A DNA stretch of 9,571 nucleotides. Origin: Holdemanella sp. (GTDB taxonomy: Bacteria; Bacillota_I; Bacilli_A; Erysipelotrichales; Erysipelotrichaceae). The DNA lies in NCBI GenBank assembly GCA_021442845.1, contig JABUSD010000331.1:1-9571 (forward strand), written 5' to 3'. The translations under genes were made by a program, and so were the position numbers. Shown piece by piece: positions 5,882 to 9,571 of this stretch (position 1 is the stretch's first letter; each line of letters starts with the position of its first letter). The notes beneath the pieces are model-generated. The model ran no database searches, was not told where the DNA came from, and saw only the letters and a program-made list of their open reading frames with translations.

Positions 5882-6742
5882 ATGGAAGATCAAAATAAGA
5901 CATCACGTACAAAGTTAATCATTTCCAGACTATTCGCTTATATCTTTGTTGGATTCTTCTGCATATTATGTATATTCTTTTTCTACCTGCTAGTCTTAAA
6001 TTCAACAAAGACAAACTTTGAATTACAGGGTAAATTCTCATTTATTCCTGGAACAAATTTCATAACAAACTTTACAAATGCGATTAATGATGATTTTGTT
6101 AAGATTCCAGTTGGAATGGTTAACTCGTTTATCGTTGCCTCTATTTCAGCGCTATTAACGACTTATTTCTCAGCGTTAACGGCATATGCAACCTATGTAT
6201 ATGATTTCAAATTGAAGAAACTGGTTACAACTTTTATTATAGGTGTCATGATGATTCCATCGCAGGTTTCAGCAGCCGGTTTTGTTCAGTTAGCCTTTAA
6301 ATTTGGATTGACAAATAAGCTTTGGGTATTGATTATTCCAAGTATTGCAGCGCCTGCTGTCTATTTCTATATGAAACAGTATCTGGAAGCAACCCTTCCT
6401 TTGGAAATGATTGAAGCGGCGCGTATTGATGGATCTAGTGAATTCGCTACGTTCAATAGAATTGTATTGCCTATTATGAAACCGGCTGTTGCAGTACAGA
6501 TGATCTTCTCATTTGTTGGTTCATGGAATAACTTCTTCTTGCCTGGCTTATTGCTTACAGAACCTGAATTGAAGACGGTTCCTATTATGATTTCGCAGTT
6601 GCGTAGTGCCGATTTTGCGAAGTTTGATTTAGGTAAACTATATATGTTTATCCTGTTGGCAATATTGCCTGTTGTTGTAGTATACTTATTATTGTCTAAG
6701 TTCATCATCAAAGGTGTAACATCGGGATCAGTGAAAGGATAA
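5882..6742 (+). CDS. Sugar ABC transporter permease, MalG-type
   Basis: Second membrane subunit, 286 residues, with about six membrane segments: an N-terminal one at 17-40, a periplasmic-side loop (41-78), then a core containing the EAA loop E-A-A-R-I-D-G (178-184) followed by IVLPIMKP (194-201). The C-terminus ends in KGVTSGSVKG, matching the 'GLTaGAVKG'-style tail of MalG-type permeases, which contacts the ATPases. AAGGAGG (5868-5874) lies within the last codons of the upstream gene, seven bases before the ATG, so the two permeases are made together and should pair as a heterodimer. Confidence 0.94.
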   Translation: MEDQNKTSRTKLIISRLFAYIFVGFFCILCIFFFYLLVLNSTKTNFELQGKFSFIPGTNFITNFTNAINDDFVKIPVGMVNSFIVASISALLTTYFSALTAYATYVYDFKLKKLVTTFIIGVMMIPSQVSAAGFVQLAFKFGLTNKLWVLIIPSIAAPAVYFYMKQYLEATLPLEMIEAARIDGSSEFATFNRIVLPIMKPAVAVQMIFSFVGSWNNFFLPGLLLTEPELKTVPIMISQLRSADFAKFDLGKLYMFILLAILPVVVVYLLLSKFIIKGVTSGSVKG

Positions 6743-6754
6743 GGGGAGGTTAAT

Positions 6755-7924
6755 ATGGCAAAAGTACAACTTAAAAATATTAAAAAAGTATACCCTCTAA
6801 CAGAGGATATTAAGAAAAAGAAAAAAGATGATAAGCCAGCTAAGAAGATTAACCTTCAAATCACACCTGAAGGGGTTGTAGCTGTACAGGAATTCAATAT
6901 TGATATTAAAGATAAAGAATTTATTGTATTAGTTGGGCCTTCAGGATGCGGGAAATCGACAACATTACGTATGGTTGCTGGTCTTGAAGAAATTACGAGT
7001 GGAGAATTATTAATTGATGATGTAGTAATGAATTATGTAGAACCAAAAGATAGAGATATCGCTATGGTTTTCCAGAATTATGCACTATATCCACATATGA
7101 CAGTGTTTGACAACATTGCGTACTCATTACGCTTGAAACGATTGCCAAAAGCTGAAATTGAAAAGAAAGTATATGAAGCAGCCGACATTCTCGATATTAG
7201 AGAATATCTAAATAGAAAACCTAAGAATTTATCAGGAGGACAAAGACAGCGCGTTGCCATTGGACGTGCTATCGTTCGTAATCCTAAGGTATTATTGATG
7301 GATGAACCTTTATCCAATCTGGATGCGAAGCTACGTAATCAAATGCGTGCTGAAATCATTAAGCTTCGTGAGAAAATCAACACAACATTTATTTATGTAA
7401 CACATGATCAGACAGAAGCCATGACATTAGGGGATCGCATCGTTGTTATGAAGGATGGATATATTCAACAGATCGGAACTCCTCAGGATGTGTTCAACCA
7501 TCCAGCGAATCTATTCGTAGCAGGATTCATCGGATCTCCACGCATGAACATCTTTGATGGACAACTAGTAAGAAATGGCAATTCTTATCAAGTGAAGATT
7601 GGCGATTATGCTTGTGCATTGTCGGAAAAGAAATGTGCTCGTTTAGTCGCAAACAACGTTGCATCGCAGGATGTATATATTGGTGCTAGACCGGACCACA
7701 TTGAATTGAGTGAAACGGGATTAGAAGCTATCGTTGATGTTACTGAATTAATGGGCTCAGATATTCATGTACATATGATTGCTGCAGATAAAGATACAAT
7801 TGTTATCGTTCCAACGAATGGTGAATCTTTATTGTTTAATAAGAAAGATAAATTGAATTTAAAACTTGTTCCAAATACAATTCATGTATTCTCAAAAGAA
7901 ACAGAAAAGAATTTAGAATGGTAA
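6755..7924 (+). CDS. Sugar ABC transporter ATPase, MalK/MsmK/UgpC-type
   Basis: Cytoplasmic ATP-hydrolysing subunit of 389 residues that powers the importer as a dimer. Motifs in order: Walker [10 protein letters not shown] (61-69), Q-loop [13 protein letters not shown] (106-117), signature [14 protein letters not shown] (159-172), Walker B VLLMDEP (179-185), D-loop SNLDAKLR (187-194) and H-loop [13 protein letters not shown] (216-228). Residues from about 240 form the MalK-type OB/TOBE regulatory domain ([22 protein letters not shown] start). Between the first strand (KVYP, 11-14) and [11 protein letters not shown] (41-51) there is an insertion of about 25 residues rich in lysine ([12 protein letters not shown]), which standard MalK lacks. 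AAGGGGAGG (6741-6749) supports the start. Such ATPases are sometimes shared between several sugar importers, but here it sits in the operon with its permeases. Confidence 0.95.
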   Translation: MAKVQLKNIKKVYPLTEDIKKKKKDDKPAKKINLQITPEGVVAVQEFNIDIKDKEFIVLVGPSGCGKSTTLRMVAGLEEITSGELLIDDVVMNYVEPKDRDIAMVFQNYALYPHMTVFDNIAYSLRLKRLPKAEIEKKVYEAADILDIREYLNRKPKNLSGGQRQRVAIGRAIVRNPKVLLMDEPLSNLDAKLRNQMRAEIIKLREKINTTFIYVTHDQTEAMTLGDRIVVMKDGYIQQIGTPQDVFNHPANLFVAGFIGSPRMNIFDGQLVRNGNSYQVKIGDYACALSEKKCARLVANNVASQDVYIGARPDHIELSETGLEAIVDVTELMGSDIHVHMIAADKDTIVIVPTNGESLLFNKKDKLNLKLVPNTIHVFSKETEKNLEW

Positions 7925-7928
7925 TATA

Positions 7929-7937
7929 TAACGGTTT
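7929..7937 (+). promoter_or_regulatory. Possible operator in the leader of the regulator gene
   Basis: TAACGGTTT contains the odd palindrome AAC-G-GTT and differs at one base from TAACCGTTT inside the cre match at 3447-3455. Sitting 20 bases before the lacI-type gene, it could allow local autoregulation. The match is short and the call is weak. Confidence 0.25.
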
Positions 7938-7957
7938 AATGATAGAAGGAGAAGGCT

Positions 7958-8959
7958 ATGGTACAAATAAAAGATATTGCTAAGGAATGCGGTGTTTCTG
8001 TGGCAACTGTATCAAAATCATTAAATGATGCAAAAGATATTAGTGCTGCAACAAAGGCTAGAGTAAGAGCCTGTGCAAAAGAGATGGGATATATTCCAAA
8101 CTCAGCTGCTAAGGCTTTAAAATCAAGCAAGACGGAGACAATTGGAATTCTATTTGAGGAAAATCAGAATCTGGGATTTACACACAACCACTTCTCTAGA
8201 GTTCTTGAAGCAATTAAACAGAATGTTGAAAGTCATGGATATGATGTCATGTTTATCAATCCTCAAAAGAAGATGTCTTATCTTCAGCACTGCAAATCAA
8301 GAAGTGTTGAAGGGGTAATCATCGTATGTATTGATTTCGAAAATCCAATGGCAAAAGAATTGGTAGATTCTTATTTGCCAGTTGTGACAATAGACTATGA
8401 CTATGGTAATAAGGTTTCCATCATGTCAGATAATTACGCTGGTGGAAGAGCCATCGCCGAATGCGCAGTTGAGATGGGACATACAAATATTGGTGTTATT
8501 CATGGAGAAGTAACGGATGTCACTATAAAACGTTTAAAAGGAATTGAAGATGTTCTAAGGGAGAATAATATTCCACTCCCTATGAACAAGAAAAAAGCCT
8601 GTGTATTTAACGATCCAAACTCAACTTATTTTGTTACACAGGAACTATTGAAATCACCAGAAAGACCAACATGTATCTTATTCCAGGATGACTATTCTTA
8701 TATCGGTGGTTACAATGCGATTGTAGATGCTGGATTATCCATTCCAGAAGATATTTCTGTTATTGGCTATGATGGAATCAATCTATCAAGAATCATCAGT
8801 CCTAGACTTGTAACATACAATCAGGATTGTGCACAGATTGGTAAGCTTGCGGTGGAGAAAATCTTTGAACAGATTGCAAATCCAAGTACACCTATCTATG
8901 AAATTGTCGAAGTAGCTGGTTACCTTTTAGATGGTGGATCAATGAGAAAAATAAAGTAA
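7958..8959 (+). CDS. LacI-family transcriptional regulator
   Basis: DNA-binding repressor with a sugar-sensing domain, 333 residues. The N-terminal helix-turn-helix is clear (IKDIAKECGVSVATVSKSLND, residues 4-24), followed by the hinge helix NSAAKALKSSKT (48-59), which inserts into the central CG of the operator. Residues 60-333 form a periplasmic-binding-protein-like sensor: TIGILF at 61-66, EGVIIV (118-123), PVVTIDYD (141-148), SDNYAGGR (157-164), GHTNIGVI (174-181), ISVIGYDG (266-273) and P-R-LVTYNQD (282-290). The ATG has AGAAGGAGA (7944-7952) upstream and lies 33 bases after the ATPase gene with no terminator between, so it is co-transcribed with the transporter it probably controls. Expected role: repress the operon by binding the CG-centred palindromes at 3371-3386 and 3503-3516 until the imported sugar or a derivative releases it. 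CcpA itself is unlikely given the local context. Confidence 0.93.
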   Translation: MVQIKDIAKECGVSVATVSKSLNDAKDISAATKARVRACAKEMGYIPNSAAKALKSSKTETIGILFEENQNLGFTHNHFSRVLEAIKQNVESHGYDVMFINPQKKMSYLQHCKSRSVEGVIIVCIDFENPMAKELVDSYLPVVTIDYDYGNKVSIMSDNYAGGRAIAECAVEMGHTNIGVIHGEVTDVTIKRLKGIEDVLRENNIPLPMNKKKACVFNDPNSTYFVTQELLKSPERPTCILFQDDYSYIGGYNAIVDAGLSIPEDISVIGYDGINLSRIISPRLVTYNQDCAQIGKLAVEKIFEQIANPSTPIYEIVEVAGYLLDGGSMRKIK

Positions 8960-8983
8960 AGTCCAAAATGGCTTTACTTTTTT
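8953..8983 (+). terminator. Intrinsic terminator of the sugar operon
   Basis: AAAGTAAAGTC (8953-8963) pairs with GGCTTTACTTT (8970-8980), with one G-U pair, around a CAAAAT loop and runs into a T tract (8978-8983). The left arm includes the TAA stop of the regulator gene (8957-8959), so termination is immediate. Confidence 0.87.
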
Positions 8984-9026
8984 GTTATATTTGATACATA
9001 AAATCAAATACATTATAAGTCATATA

Positions 9027-9035
9027 TGTTATACT
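9027..9035 (+). promoter_or_regulatory. Extended -10 promoter for the LytTR regulator gene
   Basis: TGTTATACT is a TGn extension plus TATACT (5 of 6 to TATAAT). With a normal 6-base gap, transcription would begin at about 9042, the first base of the ATG. The -35 region 17 bases upstream (AATACA, 9007-9012) matches TTGACA only in its last three bases, which extended -10 promoters tolerate. Confidence 0.6.
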
Positions 9036-9041
9036 TTTAAT

Positions 9042-9571
9042 ATGTTAAAGATTGCAGTATTAGATGATGATTTAATATTTTTAAAAAATTTTGAAGCGTA
9101 TTTAATTGCTTTGCTTTCAGAAATAGATGATTATACAATTCAAACATTCAATGATCCAGATCTGTTTATTCAATCAAATGATACATATGATTGGCTTTTT
9201 TTAGATGTTGAAATTGGTAATCACAATGGATTGGAAATTGCAGAGCGCATTAAAAGGAATATATCTGAAATTATCTTTGTAAGCTCACATTCAAATTATG
9301 TTTTTGATTCCTTTAAAATTTCACCGTTTTCTTATTTATTGAAAAACGAGCTGGAAATGAAAGGGACGACAGAAATTCAGCGTTTAATAAGGAAATATAA
9401 AGAAAATCAGCAGACGATATCAATAGTAACGAATCAGTCAAAATATAAAATCAGGTTAAATACCATCCTTTATTTCTTTAAAGAAGATGACTATATACTC
9501 GTTCGTTGTATTAAAAATACATATAAGTATAAAGAAAATTTAAGAAATCTTGTCTTAAATAAAGATTTTAT
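9042..9571 (+). CDS. LytTR-family response regulator, 3' end missing
   Basis: Two-component transcription regulator; 176 codons are visible and the frame is open at the right edge. The receiver domain occupies about residues 1-120: acidic pocket D8-D9-D10 in IAVLDDD, phosphoacceptor D55 in WLFLDVEIGNHNG, S81 in IIFVSS, and the conserved lysine K101 in FSYLLK, although the proline that normally follows that lysine is replaced by Asn. From about residue 125 a LytTR DNA-binding domain begins (ISIVTNQSKYKIRLNTILYFFKEDDYILV), whose beta-type fold binds direct repeats; its last 40-60 residues lie outside. The ATG is chosen because the IAVLDDD strand normally starts within a few residues of the N-terminus, but there is no Shine-Dalgarno site (ACTTTTAAT precedes). 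A sensor kinase gene would be expected further right. Such AgrA/LytR-type regulators often control peptide signalling or cell-surface genes; nothing here shows which. Confidence 0.88.
   Translation, partial: MLKIAVLDDDLIFLKNFEAYLIALLSEIDDYTIQTFNDPDLFIQSNDTYDWLFLDVEIGNHNGLEIAERIKRNISEIIFVSSHSNYVFDSFKISPFSYLLKNELEMKGTTEIQRLIRKYKENQQTISIVTNQSKYKIRLNTILYFFKEDDYILVRCIKNTYKYKENLRNLVLNKDF

Noticed and set aside
8991..9020. TTGATA at 8991 as a -35 box, or TTG at 8991 as an alternative start, for the LytTR gene
   Set aside because: The spacing to TATACT (33 bases) is far too long for a promoter, and the TTG has no ribosome site and would add residues before the conserved receiver strand.
9026..9028. 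ATG at 9026 as start of the LytTR gene
   Set aside because: It is out of frame with the receiver domain and overlaps the -10 element.

Overview
The window is AT-rich, low-GC Gram-positive DNA with strong Shine-Dalgarno sites (AAGGAGG types), short intergenic gaps and every supportable gene on the + strand. The protein types (lipoprotein-anchored CUT1 sugar transporter, local LacI-family regulator, LytTR response regulator) and the Lys-rich insertion near the N-terminus of the transporter ATPase suggest a gut Bacillota, most plausibly an Erysipelotrichia-type or related Clostridia-like anaerobe. This taxonomic call is inference from protein style only.

Region 1 (1-3075) is a tight four-gene run: the 3' part of cysK (cysteine synthase, cut by the window edge at its PLP-binding lysine), an MFS permease overlapping it by one base, rsmD (16S rRNA G966 methyltransferase) and an unrecognised 168-residue membrane protein. 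Gaps of 0-12 bases and a good ribosome site before each gene suggest one transcript. Region 2 (3076-3362) has a TATAAT promoter element, a 58-codon small gene and a clear intrinsic terminator, so it looks like a separate short transcription unit.

Region 3 (3363-8983) is a complete carbohydrate uptake operon: substrate-binding lipoprotein, two MalF/MalG-type permeases, a MalK/MsmK-type ATPase and a LacI-family regulator, closed by a terminator that overlaps the regulator's stop codon. The 200 bases before it are dense with regulatory-looking sequence: a near-perfect CcpA cre match upstream of a TTGACA / extended -10 promoter, two LacI-type inverted repeats centred on CG, a palindrome inside the promoter spacer, a repeated ACTAAA/TTTAGT word and a possible leader hairpin. 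A 13-bp perfect hairpin separates the binding-protein gene from the permeases and probably lets the binding protein be made in excess. No glycoside hydrolase or sugar kinase is present, so the substrate cannot be named.

Region 4 (8984-9571) starts a new unit: a LytTR-family response regulator cut off by the window end. Its ATG lies exactly where an extended -10 element would place the transcription start, with no Shine-Dalgarno site, so it is a candidate leaderless mRNA.

No RNA gene, insertion sequence, CRISPR array or prophage signature was seen. I do not see a wholly new system. The parts most worth checking are the operator cluster before the sugar operon, the leaderless regulator and the small gene.
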